The notes under the pieces are model-generated. The model searched no databases. It was not told the DNA's origin and saw nothing but the letters and a program-made list of their open reading frames with translations. This document shows positions 27,442 through 35,752 of a stretch of 64,000 bases of DNA, in pieces (the stretch's first letter is position 1; each line of letters begins with the position of its first letter). Source of the stretch: Pseudarthrobacter sulfonivorans (GTDB lineage: Bacteria > Actinomycetota > Actinomycetes > Actinomycetales > Micrococcaceae); contig NZ_JANFCZ010000010.1 in the NCBI RefSeq assembly GCF_024391045.1, positions 1 through 64,000 on the forward strand, read 5' to 3'. The translations under genes and the position numbers were made by a program.

Positions 27442-28169
27442 TGAACTGCCTCCTGTGAGGGGTGATGTGGCCTTTTGACGACGGGCAGGCGCCTTGCCCA
27501 GAGTTTAACGCCCTGAAAACGAATTAGTGCGGATACCAGCAGCGGCGCGGCCGGCACCGCGATGGCGGCGGCCAGGATGTTGCCGATGGTGGCCGGCCGC
27601 CGGTCCCCGTCCATGGTGGCGACGAAAGGCCGGTGCCCTTCGCGTTCCAGGACGATGGACACAGCCAGCCGATCCCCGGGAGCAGGCACCTTCATCCGGT
27701 ACTGCCCGTCAACATCGTTGAACGGTGAGACATAGAACGCCTTGGGGACGCTGGCCCGGCCGGACGCGTCCGTTTCCAGCAGGTAGCAGTGCCGTTCCCC
27801 GTAGGTGTTGTGGACCTCGGCGATGACGCATTGCAGCTCCCCGGACTCCCGGTAGCACCAGAACAAGGTGAGCGGGTTGAAAACGTGGCCGAACACCCGT
27901 GCGCTGGTCAGCATCCGGATGGGTCCGCCGTCGGGCTCTATCCCCCGGGTACGCAGGAACGCTTCGACGTTGCTGCGGATGGTGGCTGCAGGATCGCCCA
28001 GGTGGTCGGCGGCGCGGAAGTCAGCTAGCAGTTGCAGTACGCCGGGCAGGCGCGGCAGCCTGTCCACATCCACAAACCAGCTGTAACTGCGGTAGGTGAA
28101 CGCGTTCTTCAGCGGGGTCTGCCGCACGTGGGAGATGGACGTGCGGTAGATGGCTGCTGTTGTGCTCAT
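27438..28169 (-). CDS. DUF1365 family protein
   Basis: 243 residues, overlapping both neighbours by ATGA. Family marks are IYRTSISHVRQTPLKNAFTYRSYSWFVDVDRLP, RIRTLTSA-like RMLTSARVFGHVFNPLTLFWCY, the VHNTYGERHCYLL stretch and KAFYVSPFNDVDGQYRM. DUF1365 nearly always travels with a FAD-dependent amine-oxidase-like protein and a cyclopropane-synthase-type methyltransferase, as here. A role in modified-lipid synthesis follows from that association; its own reaction is not established. Confidence 0.9.
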   Translation of the reverse strand: MSTTAAIYRTSISHVRQTPLKNAFTYRSYSWFVDVDRLPRLPGVLQLLADFRAADHLGDPAATIRSNVEAFLRTRGIEPDGGPIRMLTSARVFGHVFNPLTLFWCYRESGELQCVIAEVHNTYGERHCYLLETDASGRASVPKAFYVSPFNDVDGQYRMKVPAPGDRLAVSIVLEREGHRPFVATMDGDRRPATIGNILAAAIAVPAAPLLVSALIRFQGVKLWARRLPVVKRPHHPSQEAVQ

Positions 28170-29584
28170 GCGCCCTCCGCTGCCGCGATCAGGTCGGGTT
28201 CGGCTGCCGGCGTCCCTGGTTCGTCGACATCGGGCGCGTCCCAGGCTCGTCCCAGGCTGGCGGCGGCACGGACTCCGGACAGTGCGCCGTCTTCGTGGAA
28301 ACCCCAGCCCAGATAGGCGCCGGCGTAGGCGATCCGGCTGTCGCTCAGCGCCGCAATCTGCTGCTGTGCCCGGAGCGACTCCGGGGTGTATTGGGGGTGC
28401 TCGTACACCATGCGTTCCAGCACAGTGTCCTCCCTGATCAGGTCCGACTCCCCCAGGCTCACCAGGTACGGCCGGCCATCAGCCGGCTGCAACCGCTGGA
28501 GACGGGTGAGGTCGTAACTGACCAGGACCTTGTCCGGCCTGGCGTCGCAGCCGGGGAGCCGGTAGTTCCATGATGCCCGGGCGTTGACTGCGGCGGGCAG
28601 GACGGCCGGGTCCCGGTGGAAAACGGTGTGGTTGACCGAGTAGGGCATGGCGCCGAGTGCTTCTTTTTCCTCCGGCGTGGCATCGGCAAGGAAGCCGAGG
28701 GCCTGGGCCGGGTGGGTGGCGATGACCACGGCTTCGAAATCCTCGATCCCCTCGGCAGTATCCACTTCGACGCCCAGCGCGTGCCGACGGATGGCAGTGA
28801 CGGGACTGTTGAGCCGGATATCAGGAAGCGTGGCGGCCAGCTTCTCCACATACTGGCCGGAACCGCCGGTGACGGTCCGCCACTGGGGAGAACCCTTAAT
28901 CCCCAGCAGGCCGTGATGGCCCAGGAAGGTGAACAGGTACCGTGCCGGATAGGACAGGGCCGTCGTCGGGTCACAGGACCAGACGGCGCTCACCACGGGC
29001 GTCATGAAGTGGGAGATGAAGTACGGGCTGAAGCGCTCCTGCTCGAGGAATTCGCCAAGGGTGAGCTCCCCGCCGCCGGAGCTTCGGGTTCCGGAGCTTG
29101 CGGTGCCGGAGCCGCCGTCGGACGTTGTTGTCGCATCGATCAGCGCCCGCGCCCGGCGGTAGAAGCGCATGATTTCCGCCAGCATCAGCAGGTAGCGGCC
29201 GCGCAGCAGGCTGGACGGCCGGGCGATGATCCCTTTGCCGCCGTCGCGTGCCCCCGCGTATTCCAGGCCGCAACCGTCGCACCGGATGGACATGCTCATT
29301 TCAGAATTCTGGGTCTTGACGCCCAGCTCCGCAAACAGGCGCAGCAGGGTGGGATAGGTCCGCTCATTGTGGACGATGAATCCGGTATCGATGCCGAGGG
29401 CGGAGCCGTCCGGCTGGGGGACGCTGTGCGTGTGGGCGTGGCCGCCCAGCCTGCTGTCAGCCTCGAAGAGCGTGACGTGATCATGCCGGTTCAGGATGTA
29501 GGCGGCCGTCAGGCCGGCCACTCCGCTACCCACGACGGCGATACGCCGGGCCGCCCCTCCGCTCGATGCTGGGTTCAGTGACAA
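28166..29584 (-). CDS. FAD-dependent amine-oxidase-like oxidoreductase of the lipid operon
   Basis: 472 residues from the TTG at 29584, which follows AGAGGAG at good spacing; the longer frame to 29716 would overlap the divergent lysR gene and is rejected. The FAD-binding start is RRIAVVGSGVAGLTAAYILNRH...LFEADSRLGGHA. Further family marks are GIDTGFIVHNERTYPTLLRLFAELGV and the closing IAYAGAYLGWGFHEDGALSG. It belongs to the NAD(P)/FAD-binding proteins encoded with DUF1365 and fatty-acid methyltransferases, some of which desaturate or oxidise methylated acyl chains. First gene of the operon. Confidence 0.85.
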   Translation of the reverse strand: MSLNPASSGGAARRIAVVGSGVAGLTAAYILNRHDHVTLFEADSRLGGHAHTHSVPQPDGSALGIDTGFIVHNERTYPTLLRLFAELGVKTQNSEMSMSIRCDGCGLEYAGARDGGKGIIARPSSLLRGRYLLMLAEIMRFYRRARALIDATTTSDGGSGTASSGTRSSGGGELTLGEFLEQERFSPYFISHFMTPVVSAVWSCDPTTALSYPARYLFTFLGHHGLLGIKGSPQWRTVTGGSGQYVEKLAATLPDIRLNSPVTAIRRHALGVEVDTAEGIEDFEAVVIATHPAQALGFLADATPEEKEALGAMPYSVNHTVFHRDPAVLPAAVNARASWNYRLPGCDARPDKVLVSYDLTRLQRLQPADGRPYLVSLGESDLIREDTVLERMVYEHPQYTPESLRAQQQIAALSDSRIAYAGAYLGWGFHEDGALSGVRAAASLGRAWDAPDVDEPGTPAAEPDLIAAAEGA

Positions 29585-29696
29585 CTTCGCTCCTCTGCTG
29601 ACCGTTTGCCGTTGGCTAGACAAGGGCAATTCGGAACAGCAACTGGGGTGGATGGGTTGGCGGGGCGGAACTTTCTCATCAGCGAGCCGGCAGCAG

Positions 29697-29708
29697 TAGT
29701 GTGGGCAG
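29697..29708 (+). promoter_or_regulatory. -10 element of the lysR gene (leaderless layout)
   Basis: TAGTGT (29697-29702) is six bases before the GTG start at 29709 and no ribosome-binding site is seen. The 124-base gap to the divergent FAD-oxidase gene otherwise contains only that gene's AGAGGAG site; no convincing LysR box was found. Confidence 0.45.
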
Positions 29709-30626
29709 GTGCTCAATCCCGTACATCTGAAGACCCTCCTCGAGGTTACCCGGCTGGGTTCGTTCGCAGCTGCCGCGGCGCGCCTGGGCTACACGGCCTC
29801 GGCGGTCTCCCAGCAGATGTCCGCCCTGGAACGGGAGGCCGGCGTGATCCTCTTCCAGCGCTCGGCCCGCAGCGTGGTTCCCACCGAAGCCGCAGTGGTC
29901 ATGACCCGCCACGCCGCCAAGGTGCTGACCGACATCGAGGCCCTGATGGCCGCCGCCGCCAAAACCCAGGACAGCTCCAGCCAGGAACTCAGGCTGGGCA
30001 TCTTCCCCAGCCTGGCCACCTACGTCCTGCCCCGCATCCTGAAGAACCCTGCATGGAAGGACCTCGGCATTGATCTCAGGGTGTCCGTGGCCGAGCCGTC
30101 GCAGGCCATCCACGGACTGCGTTCCGGGGGCGACCTTGATCTGGCACTGGTCTTTCAGGTGGGCCAGTCCGGGCCCGCGTGGCCGGAAACCCTCAACAGG
30201 CAGTGGATCGGTGACGACAACTTCCGGGTGGTGCTGCCGGCCGGCTGGGGGTTCGGGGCAGAGGCGAAAGTGGCTGCCGACCACCTGTCCGAACTGCCGT
30301 GGATCATGCACCATCCCGGAAGTCCCGATGCCGTGGTGATCGACCGGCTCTTTGCCGGCTGCAACCTGCACCCGCGTGTGGTGGCACGCAGTGACGATTT
30401 CCACGCGAGCCTGGAAATGGCTGCTGCCGGGCTGGGTGCCGCGCTGGTGCCGGAGCTGGCGCTGCGGAGCCGGCCCACCGGCGTTGTGGTGCTGGACGTG
30501 CCGGAGATCCGGCTGGCCCGCAACGTCTTCGCGCTGCTCCTTAACGAGAAAAAGACGGCACGGGTGCAGCTGTTTGTGGACCTGCTCGCCGATACCCTGG
30601 CGGGCCTTGGTACGGCGGGGAAATAG
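29709..30626 (+). CDS. LysR family transcriptional regulator
   Basis: 305 residues from a GTG. The N-terminal helix-turn-helix is typical: LKTLLEVTRLGSFAAAAARLGYTASAVSQQMSALEREAGVILFQRSARSVVPTEAA. A periplasmic-binding-like effector domain follows (LRLGIFPSLATYVLPRILK, then FRVVLPAGW). It is divergent from the lipid operon across 124 bp, so it may control it, although LysR regulators also act elsewhere. The effector is unknown. Confidence 0.9.
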   Translation: MLNPVHLKTLLEVTRLGSFAAAAARLGYTASAVSQQMSALEREAGVILFQRSARSVVPTEAAVVMTRHAAKVLTDIEALMAAAAKTQDSSSQELRLGIFPSLATYVLPRILKNPAWKDLGIDLRVSVAEPSQAIHGLRSGGDLDLALVFQVGQSGPAWPETLNRQWIGDDNFRVVLPAGWGFGAEAKVAADHLSELPWIMHHPGSPDAVVIDRLFAGCNLHPRVVARSDDFHASLEMAAAGLGAALVPELALRSRPTGVVVLDVPEIRLARNVFALLLNEKKTARVQLFVDLLADTLAGLGTAGK

Positions 30627-30659
30627 CCGCGAACGCTGGAATGCACGGCACTTCGGGTC

Positions 30660-30671
30660 TATGTTGAAGGT
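30660..30671 (+). promoter_or_regulatory. -10 element of the DUF2004 gene (leaderless layout)
   Basis: TATGTT (30660-30665), preceded by CGGGTC, stands six bases before the ATG at 30672. The same TCGGGTCTAT run precedes the small gene at 41229, so the two promoters share an extended -10. Confidence 0.5.
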
Positions 30672-31178
30672 ATGAACAGGGTAGCGAGCCAGCACTTTGG
30701 AGAAATCGAGCTCAACCACGGCAGGGACCACAACATCGCTGCCAGACATGAGCTCGGGGGCCAAACGCTGGAACTCGACCTGAACATCGATGCCCATGAC
30801 CATTTCGACGAAGCCGCCATGCACAAGGTGGACTACCGGCTCCGCTTCCTTCCTGAGCTGGTGGACGAAGTCCGGGAGATGATCGCCGAAGAGCTGGGGC
30901 AGGAAGGCACCAGCCCGCAGGAATACCTCAATTTCCATTGCAGCGCCCTGAAGCGGGAGACACTGCAGAAAATCTTCGGCGTCCAGGAGCGCAGCCAGCT
31001 CACTCCCGACGTGTTCCTCAAAGCCCTCAAACTCGGCCACGTGGGCATCTATCCGGGCCAGCCTGAACGGTACTTTGTCCTTGATTTCACCCTCGGCGCC
31101 CACTTTACGGACGAGGTGCTGGTTGCTTCGGCTGACGAGGACGGCGTTGTGGACGACGAAATCGTCTGGGAGTCCTGA
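30672..31178 (+). CDS. DUF2004 family protein
   Basis: 168 residues, soluble and acidic. The start FGEIELNHGRDHNIAARHELGGQTLELDLNIDA and the central YRLRFLPELVDEVREMIAEEL fit DUF2004. The second half, VGIYPGQPERYFVLDFTLGAHFTDEVLVASADEDGVVDDEIVWES, is the conserved end. These proteins are uncharacterised; some resemble immunity proteins of contact-dependent toxin systems in fold. Here no toxin is nearby and the gene is monocistronic. Confidence 0.75.
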   Translation: MNRVASQHFGEIELNHGRDHNIAARHELGGQTLELDLNIDAHDHFDEAAMHKVDYRLRFLPELVDEVREMIAEELGQEGTSPQEYLNFHCSALKRETLQKIFGVQERSQLTPDVFLKALKLGHVGIYPGQPERYFVLDFTLGAHFTDEVLVASADEDGVVDDEIVWES

Positions 31179-31239
31179 CCCCTTTCGATGGGGGACTTTT
31201 AGCCCTACCGCGGTGCCCGACCCGTTTCCACCATTAGCT

Positions 31240-31941
31240 ATGGACAAGCGCAGGCGATGGCGGCTGGCGGCGGAGTTGTTGTTTGCCGGCGTGGTGGTTT
31301 CCCTGACGGCTGGCTTGTTCCATGCCGAATCCCCTGACGCCAATGACCACGTGGCGTCCTTTGAGGCATATGCCGCGAGCGGGATCTGGACCCTGGTGCA
31401 TCTGGTCCAGTTTGTTGGCATGGCGCTGGTGATCGGCGGGTTGTTTGTCCTGTTGCCCGCACTCGTTGTCCGGCCCGGCCTGCTCTCCGTGACGGCCCGC
31501 TTCGGAGCCCTGTCCGCGGCCATCGCCCTGGCACTTTACGCCGCGCTCCAGGCGGTGGACGGTGTTGCCCTTAAACACGCCGTTGATGCATGGGCTGGCG
31601 CCGCCGAACCCGAGAAATCCATGCGCTTCGCCACCGCCGAAGGCATCCGCTGGCTCGAGTGGGGCATGCGCAGTTACCAGAGCTTCCTGCTGGGAGCCGC
31701 CTTGGTCCTCTTTGGCATCGTGGTGGCGGCGACACGGCACGTGTCGCCATTCATCGGTTACCTCATGGGACTGTCCGGGGTGGCTTACCTGGTCCAGGGC
31801 TGGATCATCGGAGCGTCCGGTTTCGCGGCCGCCAACGCATGGCCCACCCTGGTCGGGATTGTGGTGACCGTCGCCTGGACGGTGTGGCTGCTCGTCAGTG
31901 CCCTGCGGATGCCAGCGAACGCTCCGAAAGTGCCTTCTTGA
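31240..31941 (+). CDS. Six-transmembrane conserved membrane protein (DUF4386-like)
   Basis: 233 residues from the ATG at 31240; the frame is open to 31075 but overlaps the DUF2004 gene. Hydrophobic segments are LLFAGVVVSLTAGLF, LVHLVQFVGMALVIGGLFVLLPAL, FGALSAAIALALYAAL, FLLGAALVLFGIVVAA, FIGYLMGLSGVAYLVQGWIIG and LVGIVVTVAWTVWLLVSA. The ligand and role are unknown. It is followed by a bidirectional terminator shared with metE. Confidence 0.7.
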   Translation: MDKRRRWRLAAELLFAGVVVSLTAGLFHAESPDANDHVASFEAYAASGIWTLVHLVQFVGMALVIGGLFVLLPALVVRPGLLSVTARFGALSAAIALALYAALQAVDGVALKHAVDAWAGAAEPEKSMRFATAEGIRWLEWGMRSYQSFLLGAALVLFGIVVAATRHVSPFIGYLMGLSGVAYLVQGWIIGASGFAAANAWPTLVGIVVTVAWTVWLLVSALRMPANAPKVPS

Positions 31942-31991
31942 CGGCGGCGGACTCAGCGGGGCACTTGAGGAGCACTCAGTGAATAGACGCA

Positions 31992-32030
31992 CGACGGCGG
32001 CCGGTCACCCACGGTGACCGGCCGCCGTCG
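31992..32030. terminator. Bidirectional terminator between the membrane gene and metE
   Basis: An 18-bp perfect stem (CGACGGCGGCCGGTCACC and complement) with a CAC loop sits between convergent genes, 28 bases past the metE stop. Confidence 0.75.
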
Positions 32031-32058
32031 AGCTTTGCCCGGTTTTTGGGCTGGAACC

Positions 32059-34398
32059 CTACTTGGCCGTAGTGAGCAGCCCGGCGCGGACCGTCTTGGT
32101 GGCCTTGACCAGGTTGCGCAGGGACTCTTCCGTCTCGGCGTAGCCGCGGGTCTTCAGGCCGCAGTCCGGGTTGACCCAGAGCTGGCGGGACGGAACATGC
32201 TTCACGGCGGTGGCCAGCAGTTCGGTGACTTCAGCTTCGCCGGGAACGCGGGGCGAGTGGATGTCGTAGACGCCGGGCCCGACACCGCGTCCGAAGCCAT
32301 GGGACTCAAGGTCGTGGACAACCTCCATGCGTGAGCGGGCGGCTTCGATGGACGTGACATCGGCGTCGAGTCCGTCGATCGCGTCGATGATCACGCCGAA
32401 CTCCGAATAGCAGAGGTGGGTGTGGATCTGCGTGGCATCGGAAGCACCGGCGGTGGCCAGACGGAAGGAGTCCACGGACCACTTCAGGTAGGCGGCGTGG
32501 TCAGCCCTGCGCAGGGGCAGGAGTTCGCGCAGTGCTGGCTCGTCCACCTGGATGACCTTGATCCCAGCGGCTTCGAGGTCGGCGATTTCGTCGCGCAGCG
32601 CCAGGCCAACCTGGTTGGCGGTCTCGCCCAGCGGCTGGTCGTCGCGGACGAAGGACCAGGCCAGGATGGTGACGGGACCGGTGAGCATGCCCTTCATGGG
32701 CTTGTTGGTCAGCGACTGGGCGTACTCGGCCCACTTCACCGTGATGGGCGCGCTGCGGGTGACGTCACCCCACAGGATGGACGGCCGGGTGCAGCGTGAA
32801 CCGTAGGACTGGACCCAGCCGTGGACGGTTACGTCGAAGCCTTCGAGGTTCTCGGCGAAGTACTGCACCATGTCATTGCGCTCGGGCTCGCCGTGGACCA
32901 GTACGTCGTAGCCGAGTTCTTCCTGCAGCTCCACCACGCGCTTAATCTCGTCCTTCATGAGCTGTTCGTACTGCGCGTTGGTGAGATCGCCCTTGTTGTT
33001 GCGGGCACGGGCCGAACGGATCTCCGCGGTCTGGGGGAAGGATCCAATCGTGGTGGTGGGCAGCGGCGGCAGGTGCAGGGCCTTTTCCTGGGCGGCTTCA
33101 CGGACCGCATAGTCCGAGCGGCTGAAGTCCGCGGCGGTCAGGGCCCCGGTGCGGGCGCGGACATCGTTGCGGCGAACGCCTTCCGCGGTGGCGCGGGCGG
33201 CGATGACGGCCGAGGCCTCATCGATGGCTGCCTGGGCGGAAGCCGGATCGGCCAGATAGTCCGCGAGGGTCCTGACCTCAACCGCCTTCTGGTCGGCGAA
33301 CGCCAGCCAGCTGCGGAGCTCCGCCGTGAGCTGGCCCTCTTCGGTGATGTCGTGCGGGACGTGCTGGGTGGAGGTGGACGTGCTCACTGCGAGCTTTCCG
33401 GCCGCAGCCTTCAGTTCGTCCAGCTTGGCGGCGGAGGCCGCGAGGTCGTTGCGCCAGATGTTGTGGCCGTCCACGACGCCCGCAACCAGGGTCTTGTTGC
33501 CGAGGCCCGCGAGTGCCGCTGCGGAAGGAACGGCGCCCTTGAAGGCGTCGATGTGCAGGGCGTCGATGTTGGTGGCGGCCAGTGTGCCGAGCTGTCCGTC
33601 CAGCGCACCGTAAGGGGTGGAGACGAGGATCTGCGGGCGGCTGGCCGCGGCGCTGAGGACTTCGTAGGCACGGGCGACGGCGGCTTCGATTTCGGCGGCC
33701 GGGGTGTCCTGGTCAACTACCGGGGCGGGCTCGTCGAGCTGGATCCAGCTGGCACCTGCGGCGGCGAGCTTCTCGAGCAGCTGGACATACACGGGAAGGA
33801 CGTCCTCGAGGCGGGACAACGGCGCGAATCCGGCCGGAGCGTCGTCGGATGCCTTGGAAAGCAGCAGGTACGTCACCGGGCCCACGATGTAGGGGCGGGT
33901 CTCGATGCCGTTGGCCAAGGCGAATTCGAATTCCTCAACGATGCGGTTGGAGGCGAGGCTGAACTCCGTTTCCGGGCCGATCTCCGGGACTAGGTAGTGG
34001 TAGTTGGTGTCGAACCACTTGGTCATTTCCAGCGGCTGCTGGTCCTTGGTGCCGCGGGCCAAGGTGAAGTAGCCGTCGATGTCCAGCTGGCCGTCGGCAT
34101 TGAGGAGCTTGCCGAAACGGGCGGGCACTGCGCCGAGGTGGGCGGTGGCGTCCAGTACCTGGTCGTAGTAAGAGAAGGTGCCGGGAACGGCGGCGGCCTC
34201 GGTGAGGCCGAGGTCCTGCAGGCGCTTGGCGATGGTCAGCTGGATGTCCTTGGCGGCTGCGTCCAGTGCCGCTGCGTCAATCGTGCCGGCCCAGTAGGCC
34301 TCCACGGCTTTCTTGAGCTCGCGGCGGCGTCCGATGCGCGGGTAGCCCAGGAGGGAAGCGGCCGGAAAAGGGGTGGCGGAAGTGTTCTGATCAGTCAT
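32059..34398 (-). CDS. metE: Cobalamin-independent methionine synthase
   Basis: 779 residues, close to the usual length. The N-terminal barrel begins FPAASLLGYPRIGRRRELKKAVEAYW. The catalytic barrel carries TTTIGSFPQTAEIRSAR and the zinc ligands in HTHLCYSEF and NPDCGLKTR. It makes methionine by moving a methyl group from methyl-tetrahydrofolate polyglutamate to homocysteine. AAGGAATC precedes the ATG. It lies 51 bases behind metF, which supplies its methyl donor, so the two form an operon under the metF leader. Confidence 0.97.
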   Translation of the reverse strand: MTDQNTSATPFPAASLLGYPRIGRRRELKKAVEAYWAGTIDAAALDAAAKDIQLTIAKRLQDLGLTEAAAVPGTFSYYDQVLDATAHLGAVPARFGKLLNADGQLDIDGYFTLARGTKDQQPLEMTKWFDTNYHYLVPEIGPETEFSLASNRIVEEFEFALANGIETRPYIVGPVTYLLLSKASDDAPAGFAPLSRLEDVLPVYVQLLEKLAAAGASWIQLDEPAPVVDQDTPAAEIEAAVARAYEVLSAAASRPQILVSTPYGALDGQLGTLAATNIDALHIDAFKGAVPSAAALAGLGNKTLVAGVVDGHNIWRNDLAASAAKLDELKAAAGKLAVSTSTSTQHVPHDITEEGQLTAELRSWLAFADQKAVEVRTLADYLADPASAQAAIDEASAVIAARATAEGVRRNDVRARTGALTAADFSRSDYAVREAAQEKALHLPPLPTTTIGSFPQTAEIRSARARNNKGDLTNAQYEQLMKDEIKRVVELQEELGYDVLVHGEPERNDMVQYFAENLEGFDVTVHGWVQSYGSRCTRPSILWGDVTRSAPITVKWAEYAQSLTNKPMKGMLTGPVTILAWSFVRDDQPLGETANQVGLALRDEIADLEAAGIKVIQVDEPALRELLPLRRADHAAYLKWSVDSFRLATAGASDATQIHTHLCYSEFGVIIDAIDGLDADVTSIEAARSRMEVVHDLESHGFGRGVGPGVYDIHSPRVPGEAEVTELLATAVKHVPSRQLWVNPDCGLKTRGYAETEESLRNLVKATKTVRAGLLTTAK

Positions 34399-34449
34399 GG
34401 GAGATTCCTTGAAGGTTGGAGCTGTGAGGGAGTCTGAAAGTGCCGGCGG

Positions 34450-35433
34450 TCAGCTGGCCAGCTGGGGGTGCCGTGCGGCGGTGGGCCGGACAGCGGCGCT
34501 GCGGCGGCCCACGGAACGTACATGGCGCGGAAGTGCCAGTTTGTCCAGCACCTCGAGTGCGCTCACATGTTCATTGAAGGTGTACAGGTGGATGCCGGGC
34601 GCACCGGCGTCGAGGGCCGCGTTGGCCAGGTCCACGGTGGCCCGGACGCCGATGCGAAGACGTTCGGCCTCGGTCTCGGCAGCGGCCAGGCGGGCCAGGA
34701 GTTCCGGTGACGGCTCCACGCCGGCCAGTTCACCCAGGCGGGTGACGCGCCGCAGGCTGGTCAGCGGCATGACGCCCGGGATGATGGGGATGGTGACGCC
34801 GGCGCGGCGTGCCCGGCTGACGAGGTCCGCGTACTGCTCGGTGCGGAAGTAGACCTGCGTGATGGCGAAGTCGGCGCCCGACCGCTGCTTGGCGAGCAGG
34901 ACTTCCACGTCATGGGCCTCGCTGGGTGACTCCGGGTGCCGCGTGGGGTAGGCGGCCACGCCAATGGCGATCTTGCCGGCGCACAGCAGCGCCGATCGCC
35001 GCTGTTCCACGCGGCGGATGAGTTCGATCAGGTCCTGCGCGTAGCGCAGCGAACCGGCAACCGGCGGTTCGCCGTCCTGGGGACGGTCGCCCCTGAGCGC
35101 CAGGATGCCGCGCACCCCGTTGTCCAGCAGGTCCCCGATGATCTCAGCCAGTTCGTCCGGCGTGTTGCCCACGCAGGTCAGGTGGGCCAGCGGCCGGAGG
35201 GTGGTGTCCAGAACGATTCGGTTGATGAGTTCGACGGCGGTGTCCCGGTTGGATCCGCTGGCACCGTAGGTGACGGAGACATAGTCCGGCTCAGTGGTTT
35301 CCAGTTCCCGGATGGTGGTCCAGAGCGACTCCGCAGCAGCGGGCGAACGCGGCGGGAACAGCTCATAGGAGAGGGCCACAGGGGCAGTCTCGGAGAGATT
35401 GGGAGGTGTTTCGATAAGGCTTGGCGGTGACAT
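34450..35433 (-). CDS. metF: Methylenetetrahydrofolate reductase
   Basis: 327 residues with the FAD-binding TIM-barrel signature: SYELFPPRSPAAAESLW, EPDYVSVTYGASGSNRDTAVELI, AHLTCVGNTPDELAEII and GILALRGDRP. Further marks are GADFAITQVYFRTEQYADLV and GVTIPIIPGVMPLTS. It reduces 5,10-methylene- to 5-methyl-tetrahydrofolate for MetE. First gene of metFE, behind a leader of about 220 nt. The C-terminal 25 residues (SVGRRSAAVRPTAARHPQLAS) are an unconserved basic tail. Confidence 0.96.
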   Translation of the reverse strand: MSPPSLIETPPNLSETAPVALSYELFPPRSPAAAESLWTTIRELETTEPDYVSVTYGASGSNRDTAVELINRIVLDTTLRPLAHLTCVGNTPDELAEIIGDLLDNGVRGILALRGDRPQDGEPPVAGSLRYAQDLIELIRRVEQRRSALLCAGKIAIGVAAYPTRHPESPSEAHDVEVLLAKQRSGADFAITQVYFRTEQYADLVSRARRAGVTIPIIPGVMPLTSLRRVTRLGELAGVEPSPELLARLAAAETEAERLRIGVRATVDLANAALDAGAPGIHLYTFNEHVSALEVLDKLALPRHVRSVGRRSAAVRPTAARHPQLAS

Positions 35434-35653
35434 TTGCGTCCTTGGCTTTGGGCCATTGGCGGTGTCCGGTCAGCAAGACGTGACCATAAGCCGGCAATGA
35501 ATTGAGTTTGGGGAACACGAAAAAACTTCACAGGGACGCAGCCGCGACTGATACGCCTGACACGAAGTTCTCCGTGAGCAAATGTCAGGCCCACATGGGG
35601 GCACCCACACCCTCCAGAAAGGAGGATCGCTGACACGTTACCTCGGTAACTTG
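35434..35653 (-). promoter_or_regulatory. Structured 5' leader of metFE with alternative stems
   Basis: Read on the minus strand, the leader has GTTACCGAGGTAAC, then TGTCAG (35630-35635), the hairpin CCTCC-TTTCT-GGAGG, then GCCTGACA (35583-35590), then TGTCAGGC (35555-35562) enclosing CACGGAGAACTTCGTG. The middle GCCTGACA can pair with either flanking partner (6 or 8 bp), the hallmark of an attenuator or riboswitch. I recognise no known SAM, SAH, T-box or cobalamin consensus. A minimal open frame (ATG TGG GCC TGA) starts at the middle element. Confidence 0.5.
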
Positions 35654-35659
35654 TATAGA

Positions 35660-35688
35660 ACTCTAGGAGCCGGCAGGACCCGGTTCAA
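35660..35688 (-). promoter_or_regulatory. Predicted metFE promoter
   Basis: On the minus strand, TTGAAC (35683-35688) and TAGAGT (35660-35665) are separated by 17 bp. This predicts a start near 35653 and a leader of about 220 nt. The promoter lies just past the stop of the preceding VWA-operon TPR gene. Confidence 0.5.
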
Positions 35689-35752
35689 GTTCATCACCGA
35701 ATTAAGACGCAGCTTTACGCCTTGTTTCGTGACCGTGCAGAATTTTCTTCGC

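Noticed and set aside
35434..35653. SAM-IV riboswitch upstream of metF
   Set aside because: A short GGGUGCCCC stretch is reminiscent, but the conserved GUCAUGAG and GGCCGGCAACC elements of that class are missing.
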